A stretch of DNA of 64,000 nucleotides from Rhodobacter sp. GTDB lineage: Bacteria; Pseudomonadota; Alphaproteobacteria; Rhodobacterales; Rhodobacteraceae. This document shows positions 42,141 to 50,877 of this stretch, in pieces. The DNA lies in the NCBI GenBank assembly GCA_027489175.1, contig JAIYAE010000029.1:1-64000 (forward strand), read 5' to 3'. The position numbers and the translations under genes were made by a program. The notes beneath the pieces are model-generated. The model was not told the origin of the DNA, ran no database searches, and saw only the letters and a program-made list of their open reading frames with translations. Numbering within the stretch: position 1 is the stretch's first letter; the number at the start of each line of letters is the position of its first letter.

Positions 42141-44180
42141 TCAGCCCCCCACGGTTTCGCAGGGCACGGCGCGGGCGCGCAGGCGGCGGCAGGCGAGTTC
42201 GGCCTGCTCTTCCGTGAGGCCCATGAAGCTGGCGCGCCAGGCGCCATCGGCCTGCGCTGTCTTGCGCAGCCCGTCGTTCAGGGTGGCGCTTTCAGCCAGC
42301 GCGGTTTTCAGCAGGGCACGCTCAGCCTCATACCGCGAGGGGTATTCGCCGACGTTCACCCCGAAATGCCGCCCGCCGGAGGAGGACATGACGACCACGA
42401 CCTCCTCAGCCGCTTCGCTGGGGGCGGCGGCAGCTTCGACGCTGTCGAAGATCGGGGCCTTGCGGTCGGGCACCAAGGCGGCGGTGGCAAGCTGGGTGTC
42501 CGGTGGGGCAATGGCGGTGGCCCCGGCGACGGTTTCAACGGCGGTGACATCGGCCAGAAGGCCTGCGGTCAACGTGTTTTCATCCTGGGCCGGGGCGGCG
42601 AGGTCTGCTGCCAGTTCGGCGGGCTGTTCGGCGGCCAGTTCGGGGGCCGGATCGGTGCCGGGGTCGGTGACCACCAGTTCCGGGGCGGCAGCGACCTGAA
42701 GCTCTTCGACGGGCAGGACTTCCTCGGCCGTGGCTTCGGCTTGGGCCACGGTCGCTGCATCGGGAGCGATGAGCGCGGCGGGGCGGGGCATCGGCTTTTG
42801 GTCGGCCAGGCCCGGATCAACAGCGGCGAGCGCGGTTTCACCTTCGGGCGGCAGGGCTTCGGCCAGGGCCGCATCGGCAGGCAGAGCGCCGGTGGCCAAA
42901 GCGGCGGCCTGTGCGTCAAGCGTGCCGGGGGGCAGTGCCTCTGGCGGCAGGTCTGCGGGCAGGTCGGCGGCGGCAAGGTCGGTTTCCGCGGCATCCGGCG
43001 GGATGGTTTCCGTCGCGGCATCGGCCAGAGCTTCGGTTGCAACCTCAGCCACCGGAGCCTCGCCGTTCGCGATGGCGGCTGCCTGGAAGTCAAGCGTGCC
43101 TTCTGGCGGTGGTTCGGCGGTTGCTTCGGCAAGGGCGTCGGCGATGCCGTCTGCCATGGCGATGGCCACGGCTTCGGGCACCTCGGCCACCGTCGGCCGA
43201 GCCTTGGGGCGCAGCGATTTGGTCACGGCGCCTGAAACACGGACGGTCTTGGCGGCGCCGCCTTCGGCATCCAGATCATCAATGGCATGGGTGGGAAGCG
43301 AAGCGATCAGCGCATCCTCTGCCGGGATGCCGGGGGCTTGCGGCGGCTGTTCCTTGACGCGGTTTTTCGCTGCCCCAAAGCCAAGGTCCATCAGTTCCTT
43401 CATCTTGGCGTTGCGGTTCGCGGTCGAGGTGCCGCCGAACACGGTGGCGATGATGCGCTTCTTGCCGCGCACCGCCGAGGCGGTCAGGTTGAACCCGGCA
43501 GCCGAGGTGTAGCCGGTCTTGATCCCGTCCGCGCCTTCGTAGCCGTCAAGGAAACGCGAGTTGGTGTTGGTCACCTGCGCCACGCCGGCATCCGCCGTGC
43601 GGCGTGAGAAGATGTTGTAATATTGGGGGAAATCGTAAAACAGGTGGCGGCCAAGCGTGTTCATGTCGCGGGCTGTGGACAAATGGCCATCGGCGGTCAG
43701 GCCATGGGCGTTGCGAAAGGTGGTGCTGGTCATCCCAAGCTCTTTCGCGGTGCGGGTCATGCGTTTGGCAAAAGCCTCACGGTCGCCGCTGATGTGGTCA
43801 CCGATGGCGGCGGCGGCATCGTTGGCCGATTTCACGGCGGCGGCGCGGATCAAATAGCGAAGGGCGATCTTCTGCCCCGGCTTCAACCCCAGACGCGATG
43901 GCGGTTGCGAGGCTGCGTATTTCGACACCGTCACCCGCGTGTCGAGCGACAGGCGGCCCGCCTCAATTTCCTGAAACGCGATGTAGAGGGTCATCATCTT
44001 GGTCAGCGACGCGGGGTGAAGCCGCGCGTCGGCGTTCTGTTCGTAAAGAACTTCGCCCGTGCGGGCATCAATGACGATGGCGGCGAAGGGTGCCGCTTGC
44101 AGCGGGGCGGTCACCAATACGGTAAACGCCACGACCATTACCAGAATTGAACCAAGAATCCGCCCGAGAAGCGATGCCAC
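42141..44180 (-). CDS. dacA: D-alanyl-D-alanine carboxypeptidase with long linker and SPOR-like C-terminus
   Basis: 679 aa, far longer than usual (~390-500). Signal peptide in residues 1-29. Penicillin-binding catalytic domain ~30-270 with all three motifs: SLTK (~58), SAN (~116) and KTGYTS (~218). Residues ~285-595 are an Ala/Pro/Glu/Asp-rich low-complexity linker with internal near-repeats (PPEGTLDFQAAAIANG and PPGTLDAQAAALATG). Residues ~600-679 resemble a SPOR peptidoglycan-binding domain (HFGVNVGEYPSRYEAERALLK). The PBP5 C-terminal domain is absent. It trims peptidoglycan pentapeptides and may be directed to denuded septal glycans. ATG at 44178-44180. Confidence 0.9.
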   Translation of the reverse strand: MASLLGRILGSILVMVVAFTVLVTAPLQAAPFAAIVIDARTGEVLYEQNADARLHPASLTKMMTLYIAFQEIEAGRLSLDTRVTVSKYAASQPPSRLGLKPGQKIALRYLIRAAAVKSANDAAAAIGDHISGDREAFAKRMTRTAKELGMTSTTFRNAHGLTADGHLSTARDMNTLGRHLFYDFPQYYNIFSRRTADAGVAQVTNTNSRFLDGYEGADGIKTGYTSAAGFNLTASAVRGKKRIIATVFGGTSTANRNAKMKELMDLGFGAAKNRVKEQPPQAPGIPAEDALIASLPTHAIDDLDAEGGAAKTVRVSGAVTKSLRPKARPTVAEVPEAVAIAMADGIADALAEATAEPPPEGTLDFQAAAIANGEAPVAEVATEALADAATETIPPDAAETDLAAADLPADLPPEALPPGTLDAQAAALATGALPADAALAEALPPEGETALAAVDPGLADQKPMPRPAALIAPDAATVAQAEATAEEVLPVEELQVAAAPELVVTDPGTDPAPELAAEQPAELAADLAAPAQDENTLTAGLLADVTAVETVAGATAIAPPDTQLATAALVPDRKAPIFDSVEAAAAPSEAAEEVVVVMSSSGGRHFGVNVGEYPSRYEAERALLKTALAESATLNDGLRKTAQADGAWRASFMGLTEEQAELACRRLRARAVPCETVGG

Positions 44181-44376
44181 GTCGCCTGTCCCTTTGCCTG
44201 TGCGGCCCGAATTTCCGGTGCCGAGTTCTGCCTCGGGACGAAAGCTAGCACAGCCGAACGGTTCCTAAAACCCAAAAAATCCAATGACTTTGCGGGCGTA
44301 GTTCATCCAGTGGCAATGCTGCCGCAGTTGGCCTTGTGGCATTGGCCACATCTTGCGGGGGGCGGGGCGTCCGCCG

Positions 44377-45084
44377 CTAGCTGTTGCGGTTGGGCTGGAG
44401 GCTGGCCACAAGGTCCGGCAGGCCGCCCAGGGTTTCCAGTGCGTGAAAGCGGGGGTTATCCGCCGGGGGATCGGCGGCTTCCAGCGCCCAGGTCACCTCA
44501 TGGGGGACATGCACCCCCCAAGACCCGGCCGCCAGCGCGGGGATCACGTCGGATTTCAGCGAGTTGCCGACCATCATCGCCTGATCCGCTCCGGTGCCGT
44601 GGCGGGCGAAGATCGTCCGGTAGGCGGCTTCGGTCTTGTGGCTGACGATCTCGACCCCGTCGAACAGATCACCCAAGCCGGACTGGGCGAGTTTGCGTTC
44701 CTGATCCAGGAGGTCGCCCTTGGTGATAAGGATAACGCGGTAATCGGCGGCGAGGGCGGTGACCGTGGCGCGGGCGTGGGGCAGAAGGTGGATCGGATGT
44801 TCCAGCATCTCACGCCCGGCGGCGATCAGGTCGGCGATGATGGCGGTGGGAACGCGGCCTTCGGTCACCTCGATCGCGGTTTCGATCATGGAAAGGGTGA
44901 AGCCCTTCACGCCGAAACCATAGTGGTCAAGGTTGCGGCGTTCGGCGGCCTCAAGCCTTTGGGCCAGATGGGTGGGGTCAGCGTGATCGGCCAGAAGGGT
45001 GGCGAAACGGTCCTGCGTCAGGCGAAAGAAGGCCTCGTTCTGCCAGAGGGTATCGTCGGCATCAAAGCCAATGGTTGTCAGCAT
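44377..45084 (-). CDS. HAD family hydrolase
   Basis: 235 aa. Motif [12 protein letters not shown] at residues 6-16, motif [15 protein letters not shown] (~130), then [12 protein letters not shown] and [25 protein letters not shown] (motif IV, ~175-198). It resembles YjjG-like nucleotidase/haloacid-dehalogenase proteins. Start [12 protein letters not shown] at 45084 after AGGACAGG. The 196 bases between it and dacA contain no gene. Confidence 0.87.
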   Translation of the reverse strand: MLTTIGFDADDTLWQNEAFFRLTQDRFATLLADHADPTHLAQRLEAAERRNLDHYGFGVKGFTLSMIETAIEVTEGRVPTAIIADLIAAGREMLEHPIHLLPHARATVTALAADYRVILITKGDLLDQERKLAQSGLGDLFDGVEIVSHKTEAAYRTIFARHGTGADQAMMVGNSLKSDVIPALAAGSWGVHVPHEVTWALEAADPPADNPRFHALETLGGLPDLVASLQPNRNS

Positions 45085-45213
45085 GTCCTGTCCTTTTGCG
45101 CCGGTCTGAACGCCGCCCCTTTTCGCCAGCCCAGAAAAGGCTATATTTCCCTCATCCGGTGCAACCCCCGAATCCAAGTGGAGCGAACCTTCGTGTCGTC
45201 ACGCCTGCTGACC

Positions 45214-45534
45214 ATGTCTGACAAGACCGATGGCCCGGGCCAGGACACGTCGATCCTGACCAAGACCAAGGCCAAGACCGAGCGTCCGCCGTTGTACAAG
45301 GTGATGCTCTTGAACGACGACTATACCCCGATGGAGTTTGTCGTCCATGTGCTGGAGCGGTTCTTCGGGCTGAACCACGCGCAGGCGTTCGACATCATGC
45401 TGACGGTCCACAAGAAGGGTCTTGCGGTGGTGGGCGTGTTTTCGTTCGAGGTGGCCGAGACGAAAGTGGCGCAGGTGATGGACTTCGCGCGTCGCCACCA
45501 GCACCCGCTACAATGCACGATGGAAAAAGAGTGA
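45214..45534 (+). CDS. clpS: ATP-dependent Clp protease adaptor ClpS
   Basis: 106 aa. It binds N-degron proteins and hands them to ClpAP. The core [23 protein letters not shown] (~31-53) holds the N-end-rule pocket residues, followed by [20 protein letters not shown] and the [11 protein letters not shown] end typical of alphaproteobacteria. Start: ATG at 45214 is used. A GTG at 45193 is preceded by GGAG at 9-base spacing and would add seven residues; it is a real alternative. ClpA is not in this window. Confidence 0.94.
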   Translation: MSDKTDGPGQDTSILTKTKAKTERPPLYKVMLLNDDYTPMEFVVHVLERFFGLNHAQAFDIMLTVHKKGLAVVGVFSFEVAETKVAQVMDFARRHQHPLQCTMEKE

Positions 45535-45598
45535 CCGGGTCCATCGCCATGCCAAGGGCCCCAATGACAAGGGCCATCGGGGGCTGAGGCCCCTGCCC

Positions 45599-46582
45599 AT
45601 GAGGTCCGCTCGATTGACATTGGCGCTGGAGACCGGCGCACTGATCCTGCCAGCGGCGGGGGGGATTGCGGTTTACCGGCCCCGCCTGGGCGACGATCTG
45701 TCGGCGCTGCCGCAGGACCGCGTGGTGGTGCTGACCGGGTTCAAGCCGGACCATGACCATTTCGCGCGAGGCTATGCTGTCGCCCCGGCGCCGCCCTATG
45801 CCATGGCAATCGTCTGCCTGCCCCGCGCGCGAGAGGCCGCGCGGGCGCTGATCGCGCAGGCGGCGGCTGAGGTGGCCCCGGGTGGATTGGTCGTCTTGGA
45901 CGGGCAGAAGACCGACGGGATCGACACCGCGCTGAAGGATCTGCGTGGGCGGGTGGATCTGTCGGAAAGCCTGTCCAAGGCGCATGGCAAGCTGGCGAGT
46001 TTCAAGGCCGGGCCGGACTTTTCGGATTGGGCGGCACAGCAGCGCCAGATCAAGGGCGGGTTCCAGATCCTGCCGGGGGTCTTTTCGGCGGATGGGCCTG
46101 ACCGGGGGTCCGTGCTGCTGGCAGGGGCCCTGCCGGCCAAGTTCGGTGGCAAGGTGGCTGATCTGGGGGCAGGCTGGGGCTATCTTGCCCGCGCGATCCT
46201 GGCGCATCCGGGCGTCAAGCGGCTGGATCTGGTGGAGGCTGAGGCGGATGCCCTTGCCTGCGCGCGCGTCAACGTCACCGATGAGCGTGCGCGGTTTCAC
46301 TGGGCCGATGCCACGACCTTCCGCCCCGACACCCTGCTTGACGCGGTGGTGATGAACCCGCCCTTCCACCACGGCCGCGATGCCGACCCCAGCCTTGGGG
46401 CGGCCTTCATTCAGGCGGCCCGGCGGATGCTTGCGCCCAGCGGGGCGCTTTGGCTGGTTGCAAACCGCCACTTGCCCTATGATGCCGCCCTGTCGGCCGC
46501 GTTTCTTGAACATCGCGAAGTTGCCGGTGACGGGGCCTTTCGCGTGATCCACGCCATCAAGCCCATCCGGGCGAAACCCTGA
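45599..46582 (+). CDS. class I SAM-dependent methyltransferase, RsmC/RlmG-like
   Basis: 327 aa. An N-terminal pseudo-methyltransferase half (~1-150) and a catalytic C-terminal half with KVADLGAGWGYLARAIL (SAM site, ~185) and the NPPFHHG catalytic motif (~253), the arrangement of 16S rRNA G1207 methyltransferase RsmC and 23S RlmG. Probably an rRNA guanine-N2 methyltransferase. ATG at 45599. 15 bases before the SDR gene. Confidence 0.85.
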   Translation: MRSARLTLALETGALILPAAGGIAVYRPRLGDDLSALPQDRVVVLTGFKPDHDHFARGYAVAPAPPYAMAIVCLPRAREAARALIAQAAAEVAPGGLVVLDGQKTDGIDTALKDLRGRVDLSESLSKAHGKLASFKAGPDFSDWAAQQRQIKGGFQILPGVFSADGPDRGSVLLAGALPAKFGGKVADLGAGWGYLARAILAHPGVKRLDLVEAEADALACARVNVTDERARFHWADATTFRPDTLLDAVVMNPPFHHGRDADPSLGAAFIQAARRMLAPSGALWLVANRHLPYDAALSAAFLEHREVAGDGAFRVIHAIKPIRAKP

Positions 46583-46597
46583 CCGGAGCCTTTGCCC

Positions 46598-47410
46598 ATG
46601 TCCTATTCCGTATCCGGCAAGACGGCCATTGTCACAGGCGCTGCGGCGGGCATCGGCCTTGCCATCGCGCGGCACCTTGTGGACAAGGGCGCGAATGTCA
46701 TGTTCGCCGACATCGACGAAGAGCGGCTTGAGGATGAGGTGGGCGAAGAGGCCCGCGCCGAAGGGCCGATCCGCATGTTTGCGGGCGACCTGACAGAAAA
46801 GCTGACGATTGCCAACCTCTTGTCGGCGACGATTGATGCCTTTGACCGGGTCGACATTCTGGTGAACGCCAACCGCAAGATGGTCGTCTCGGACATCCTG
46901 TCGCCTGAAGGGGACGGGGTGGAAGACCTGTGGCGGCAGAACGTGTTGACCGCGCTGCGCATGTCGCAGATCACGGCCAAGCGGATGATCCAGCACGCCG
47001 CCCGCACCGAGGCGGAGCCGGGGGCCATGGTGGGGACGATCATCAACATCTCGTCCATAACCGCCCAGACGACGCGGCCAGAGTTGCTGGGCTATTCGAT
47101 GGCCGCCGCCGCGATGGACCAGATGACACGGTCGCTGGCGGTGGGGCTGGCGTCCAAAGGCATCCGCGTCAACGCAGTGGCCTTCGGGTCGGTGATGAGC
47201 GCCAGTTTGCAGGCGGCGTTGAAGGACAACCCCGCCTACCGCGATGAAATCGCGGAAGCGACACCCCTGAAGCGCATCGCCGCCCCGGCGGAACTGGCCG
47301 AAACGGTGCAATTCCTTGCGTCCGATGCCTCCAGCTTCATCACGGGGCAGGTGATCGCGGTGGACGGCGGGCGCAGCATTCTGGATGCGGTGCCTGCGCC
47401 CGCGCATTGA
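46598..47410 (+). CDS. short-chain dehydrogenase/reductase homologue lacking key motifs
   Basis: 270 aa. The Rossmann motif TGAAAGIG (~14-21) and overall SDR fold are intact, ending TGQVIAVDGG. The structural NNAG motif reads VNANRK, and the YxxxK catalytic pair reads YSMAA, so the lysine is absent; the serine (NISS) and tyrosine remain. Ordinary oxidoreductase activity is therefore doubtful. It may be a binding or scaffold protein or use altered chemistry. ATG at 46598 rather than a TTG at 46592. Located between the methyltransferase and the convergent lipoprotein gene. Confidence 0.83.
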   Translation: MSYSVSGKTAIVTGAAAGIGLAIARHLVDKGANVMFADIDEERLEDEVGEEARAEGPIRMFAGDLTEKLTIANLLSATIDAFDRVDILVNANRKMVVSDILSPEGDGVEDLWRQNVLTALRMSQITAKRMIQHAARTEAEPGAMVGTIINISSITAQTTRPELLGYSMAAAAMDQMTRSLAVGLASKGIRVNAVAFGSVMSASLQAALKDNPAYRDEIAEATPLKRIAAPAELAETVQFLASDASSFITGQVIAVDGGRSILDAVPAPAH

Positions 47411-47422
47411 TGCTGTCCGGGT

Positions 47423-47815
47423 TTACTCCGGGTATTCAACCTTGCACTGGGCGATGACCGCTTCGGCCTGACGCGCGAGGTCCTTGCGTTTGGCGCGCAG
47501 CCCGTCAAGCTTGCGTGCCTCATCTGCCAGGTCGATCGCCTTCGGACGCTGTTCGGTGTAGCTGCGTTCCTTCAGGCACAGGCGGGGCTGATAGACGGTC
47601 TGGCCGTCCACGACCACCGGGTCCTGACAGGTGGCCCAGTAGTCTTCGTAGCGCGTCACGGTTTCAAGCGCATAGCCACGGTCAAGGTTGCCCTCGGTTT
47701 CCGCAATCAGCCGGTCGACAATCCGCAGGTCGCGGGTGTTGCGGTTGATGCATTGTTCCTGCGGAGTGCCGCAGGCGGCCAGAAGGCCAAAGACAACAAG
47801 CACAAGGCGTTTCAT
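47423..47815 (-). CDS. small predicted lipoprotein, unknown function
   Basis: 130 aa. Lipoprotein signal MKRLVLVVFGLLAACG with the lipobox Cys at 15. The mature part is polar with several cysteines (EQCINRNTRDLR, WATCQDPV, PRLCLKERS, IAQCKVEYPE) and a helical, probably coiled-coil C-terminal half (LADEARKLDGLRAKRKDLARQAE). No family is recognised beyond this. Divergent from hemF; ATG at 47813-47815. Confidence 0.75.
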   Translation of the reverse strand: MKRLVLVVFGLLAACGTPQEQCINRNTRDLRIVDRLIAETEGNLDRGYALETVTRYEDYWATCQDPVVVDGQTVYQPRLCLKERSYTEQRPKAIDLADEARKLDGLRAKRKDLARQAEAVIAQCKVEYPE

Positions 47816-47894
47816 CGGGCGGCTCCCTCGGGGTCTTGGAAAGCAGCGCCAAGGGGTGCTAGGCATGGCGCTGTCAGAAGATGGAGACATAAGG

Positions 47895-48755
47895 ATGACC
47901 GATCCCTTTGACAGTCGCAAGGCGCGCGCGGCGGCGTGGTTCCATACCTTGCGGGACCGAATCGTCGCGGCCTTCGAGGGGCTGGAGGACCGGTACAGCA
48001 AAGGCACCCCGGGCCGGTTCGAGGTGACGCCCACCACCCGCGCCGATGGTGGCGGCGGGCTGATGAGCGTGATGCGCGGTGGCGCTGTGTTCGAAAAGGT
48101 TGGGGTCAACTGGTCGGAAGTCCACGGGGTTCTGGGAGAACGCGCGCAAAAGGCTATGGCCGCGCGGGGGGTTCCGGGGATGGCCGAAGACCCGCGGTTC
48201 TGGGCGAGCGGGATTTCCCTGGTGGCCCATATGCAGAACCCGCACGCGCCGGCGGTGCACATGAACACTCGGATGTTCTGGACGCCCGGTGCCGCCTGGT
48301 TCGGGGGCGGGTCAGACCTGAACCCGGCGCTGGAGTATCCTGAGGACACCACGCATTTTCATGCGAAAATGCGGGGCGCCTGTGACGCGCATGCGCCGGA
48401 TTACTACAGCCGTTTCAAGGCCTGGGCCGATGAGTATTTCTTCGTGCCGCATCGGGGCCGGGCGCGGGGCGTTGGTGGGATTTTTTACGACGATCTCAAC
48501 ACCGGTGACTGGGAGGCCGATTTCGCATTCACCCAAGCGGTGGGTGAGGCGTTCCTGCCTGCTTTCTTGCCCTTGGCTGAACGCCGCCATGGGACCGCCT
48601 GGACCGAGGCCGACAAGGAAGCGCAGCTGATCCACCGCGGGCTTTATGCTGAGTACAACCTTGTCTACGACCGGGGCACCAAGTTCGGGCTGGAAACCGG
48701 CCACGACGCCAATGCGGTCCTCATGAGCCTGCCGCCGGTGGCCAAGTGGACCTGA
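47895..48755 (+). CDS. hemF: oxygen-dependent coproporphyrinogen III oxidase
   Basis: 286 aa. Catalyses the aerobic counterpart of the HemN step in haem synthesis, in the cytosol. Characteristic segments: GGGGLMSVMRGGAVFEKVGVN, ISLVAHMQNPHAPAVHMNTRMF, WFGGGSDLNPAL, RGVGGIFYDDLN and the C-terminal EYNLVYDRGTKFGLETGHDANAVLMSLPP. The ATG at 47895 has GGAG eight bases before it; an in-frame ATG at 47865 is less likely. With hemN at 28 kb the cell can make haem with or without oxygen. Confidence 0.96.
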   Translation: MTDPFDSRKARAAAWFHTLRDRIVAAFEGLEDRYSKGTPGRFEVTPTTRADGGGGLMSVMRGGAVFEKVGVNWSEVHGVLGERAQKAMAARGVPGMAEDPRFWASGISLVAHMQNPHAPAVHMNTRMFWTPGAAWFGGGSDLNPALEYPEDTTHFHAKMRGACDAHAPDYYSRFKAWADEYFFVPHRGRARGVGGIFYDDLNTGDWEADFAFTQAVGEAFLPAFLPLAERRHGTAWTEADKEAQLIHRGLYAEYNLVYDRGTKFGLETGHDANAVLMSLPPVAKWT

Positions 48756-48767
48756 GGGGCAATCGGC

Positions 48768-49121
48768 ATGGCTGATATCACCGTCAAGGCGGCCTATGGA
48801 TCTGTGGTCGAGGATGAGGGGTTTCTTTTCGTCGGCTTCGCCGAGGGCGAAGAGGAGGAGGAGGGCTATGTCCTGTTCCGTCAGCCGATTGGCGGTGGGC
48901 CCGTCTGGTTTGAGGTGAACGACGAAGCCTTTGGCGCCGAGGATGCGGTGGCGGGGGTGACGGTCGGGCCGAAGGGGTTTGAGGTGGCCTTGCGGCCGGA
49001 ACTGGCGGCGGCGTTTGGGTTTGCGGCGTCGGTGGCCGTGAAGATCGGGCCGGGGTGTGAAGACGCCGGGCCGGCGCTTGAGGCGCTGCGCGAGATGCTG
49101 GGTGAGGTTTGGCCGGGGTGA
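48768..49121 (+). CDS. small acidic protein, Imm10-like
   Basis: 117 aa, strongly acidic. The layout FLFVGFAEGEEEEEGYVLFRQ then PVWFEVNDEAFGAEDAVAGVTVGPKGFEVALRPE resembles the Imm10 family, immunity proteins or orphan relatives of polymorphic toxin systems. No toxin gene is adjacent. It follows hemF after 12 bases and may simply be co-transcribed. The family call is tentative; otherwise it is a hypothetical protein. Confidence 0.5.
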   Translation: MADITVKAAYGSVVEDEGFLFVGFAEGEEEEEGYVLFRQPIGGGPVWFEVNDEAFGAEDAVAGVTVGPKGFEVALRPELAAAFGFAASVAVKIGPGCEDAGPALEALREMLGEVWPG

Positions 49122-49130
49122 TGACCGGCG

Positions 49131-49793
49131 TTAAAGCTGGCCACTCGTCATGTGCCGCTTGCGGCCAAAGCCGGGTTGGCGGGTGACGGTGAAACCCGCT
49201 TGCGTCAGGCTTTGGCGGACATGGCCCGCCGCCGTATAGGTAGCGAAGGTGCCGCGGGGGGCGGTGTGGCGGGCGACCTCCTGCATCAGGTCAGGCGACC
49301 AGAGTTCAGGGTTTTTCGCAGGCGAGAAGCCGTCCAGAAACCAGGCATCGGAGTGGCCTTGCCACTTTGGCAGGGTATCGCGGGCGTCGCCGATGATGAT
49401 CTCCGCCGTCAGCTTCGGGAAGTGCAGGGTACGGGCGCCGCTGGCCCATTGGGTCAGGAAGTCTTCGGCCACCGGGGCGGTTTCCGGGAAGGCCTGCAGC
49501 GCGCGGGCGATGTCCGCGGCGGGCAGGGGGAAGGCCTCAAAGCTGGTGAACCGAAGGTGACCGTCGCCGTGATGGGCAAGCAGCGTGGCCAGAAGGTTGA
49601 GGCCGGTACCAAAGCCAAGCTCGGCGATCTGGAAGCCGTCGCGGAAGCGGTCGGGCAGGCGGTTGCCGGCAAGGAACACGTGGCGGGTTTCGGCGAGGCC
49701 GCCGCCCAGCGAGAAATAGGGATCATCGAAGCGGCGCGAGACGGGGATCACATCGTCGCGCCAGTCGAGTTCGGGGTGGTTTGCTTCCGGCAT
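49131..49793 (-). CDS. mnmD: tRNA 5-methylaminomethyl-2-thiouridine methyltransferase (MnmD)
   Basis: 220 aa. DUF752 methyltransferase, equal to the N-terminal half of E. coli MnmC. SAM-binding segment QIAELGFGTGLNLLATLL (~55-72), FTSFEAFPL, then ARDTLPKW, AWFLDGFSPAKNPELW (~150) and FATYTAAGHVRQSLTQAGF, all typical. Makes mnm5(s2)U at the wobble position. The start at 49793 has AAGGA nearby; further upstream the frame overlaps the divergent oxidase gene. 44 bases separate it from that gene. Confidence 0.93.
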   Translation of the reverse strand: MPEANHPELDWRDDVIPVSRRFDDPYFSLGGGLAETRHVFLAGNRLPDRFRDGFQIAELGFGTGLNLLATLLAHHGDGHLRFTSFEAFPLPAADIARALQAFPETAPVAEDFLTQWASGARTLHFPKLTAEIIIGDARDTLPKWQGHSDAWFLDGFSPAKNPELWSPDLMQEVARHTAPRGTFATYTAAGHVRQSLTQAGFTVTRQPGFGRKRHMTSGQL

Positions 49794-49837
49794 CGGCAGT
49801 AGTCCTTTGTGCCTGTTGATGGGTCTGGGGCGGGCGA

Positions 49838-50875
49838 ATGGCAAGTGTCGATGTGACGGTGCGCGGGGCGGGGATCTTCGGGCTGTCGGTGGCCTGGGCC
49901 TGTGCGCGGCGCGGCGCGCAGGTGCGGGTGATCGAGACGGTCGGCATCGGCGCGGGGTCTTCGGGCGGGGTGGTTGGGGCCCTGTCGCCGCATGTGCCCG
50001 AGGCGTGGAACCCGAAGAAGGCGTTTCAGCTGGAAAGCCTTTTGATGGCGGCGGGCTGGTGGGACGCGGTTGAAGCGGCCTCGGGTCTGGCGTCGGGCTA
50101 TGGCCGGGTGGGGCGGTTGCAGCCTTTGGCCGATGACCGCGCGGTTGAGGCGGCGCGGCGGCGGGGGCTGGAGGCTGCGGGGCTGTGGCAGGGGCAGGCC
50201 GAGTGGCGCGTGGTTCCGGTGACGGGGGCCGCGTGGGAGCCGGTCTCGCCTTCTGGCTGGCTGGTGGAGGACACGCTGTCGGCCCGCATCTTGCCCCGGA
50301 TGGCGCTGGAGGCGCTGGTGGCGGCGCTGCGGTCCAAGGGTGGTGAGGTGGTTTTGGGTGAGGCGGATGAGGCGGGCGTTGTGGTGCATGCGACCGGGGT
50401 TCCGGGGCTGGAAGCGCTGTCAGAGGCTTTGGGTAAGCGGGTTGGCTCTGGCGTGAAGGGGCAGGCGCTGAGCCTGCGGTATGAGGCGCGGCAGGCAGCG
50501 CAGTTGTTTGTCGATGGCCTGCACATTGTGCCGCATGCGGATGGGACGGTGGCGGTGGGGTCAACGAGCGAGACGAGTTGGACGCACGACGGCCCGGATG
50601 GCCAGCTGGACGGCTTGCTTGAGCGCGCCGTCGCCGCGGTGCCCGTGTTGCAGGGGGCCGAGGTGGTGGCGCGTTGGGCCGGGGTGCGGCCAAGGGCTGC
50701 CAGCCGCGCGCCGATGCTGGGGGCCTGGCCGGGGCGCGATGGGCATTTCATCGCCAATGGGGGCTTCAAGATCGGTTTCGGCATGGCCCCCAAGGTGGCC
50801 GAAGTGATGGCCGATCTGGTGCTGGAGGGGCGCGACGCCATTCCCGATGGGTTCCGGGTGGAGGCGACGCTTTAG
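49838..50875 (+). CDS. FAD-dependent oxidoreductase, MnmC C-terminal-type (MnmC2-like)
   Basis: 345 aa. DAO-type flavoprotein: FAD motif RGAGIFGLSVAWACARRG (~9-26), GVVGALSPHVPEAWNPKKAFQLESLL, which is the substrate-side signature of MnmC2, and a C-terminal WAGVRPRAASRAPMLG...NGGFKIGFGMAPKVAE motif. It probably oxidises cmnm5(s2)U to nm5(s2)U for the methyltransferase encoded divergently. ATG at 49838. The two halves of enterobacterial MnmC are thus separate genes here. Confidence 0.85.
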   Translation: MASVDVTVRGAGIFGLSVAWACARRGAQVRVIETVGIGAGSSGGVVGALSPHVPEAWNPKKAFQLESLLMAAGWWDAVEAASGLASGYGRVGRLQPLADDRAVEAARRRGLEAAGLWQGQAEWRVVPVTGAAWEPVSPSGWLVEDTLSARILPRMALEALVAALRSKGGEVVLGEADEAGVVVHATGVPGLEALSEALGKRVGSGVKGQALSLRYEARQAAQLFVDGLHIVPHADGTVAVGSTSETSWTHDGPDGQLDGLLERAVAAVPVLQGAEVVARWAGVRPRAASRAPMLGAWPGRDGHFIANGGFKIGFGMAPKVAEVMADLVLEGRDAIPDGFRVEATL

Positions 50876-50877
50876 GA

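Noticed and set aside
42036..43235. Gly-rich frame on the plus strand opposite dacA
   Set aside because: Mirror of the Ala/Pro linker codons of dacA; low complexity only.
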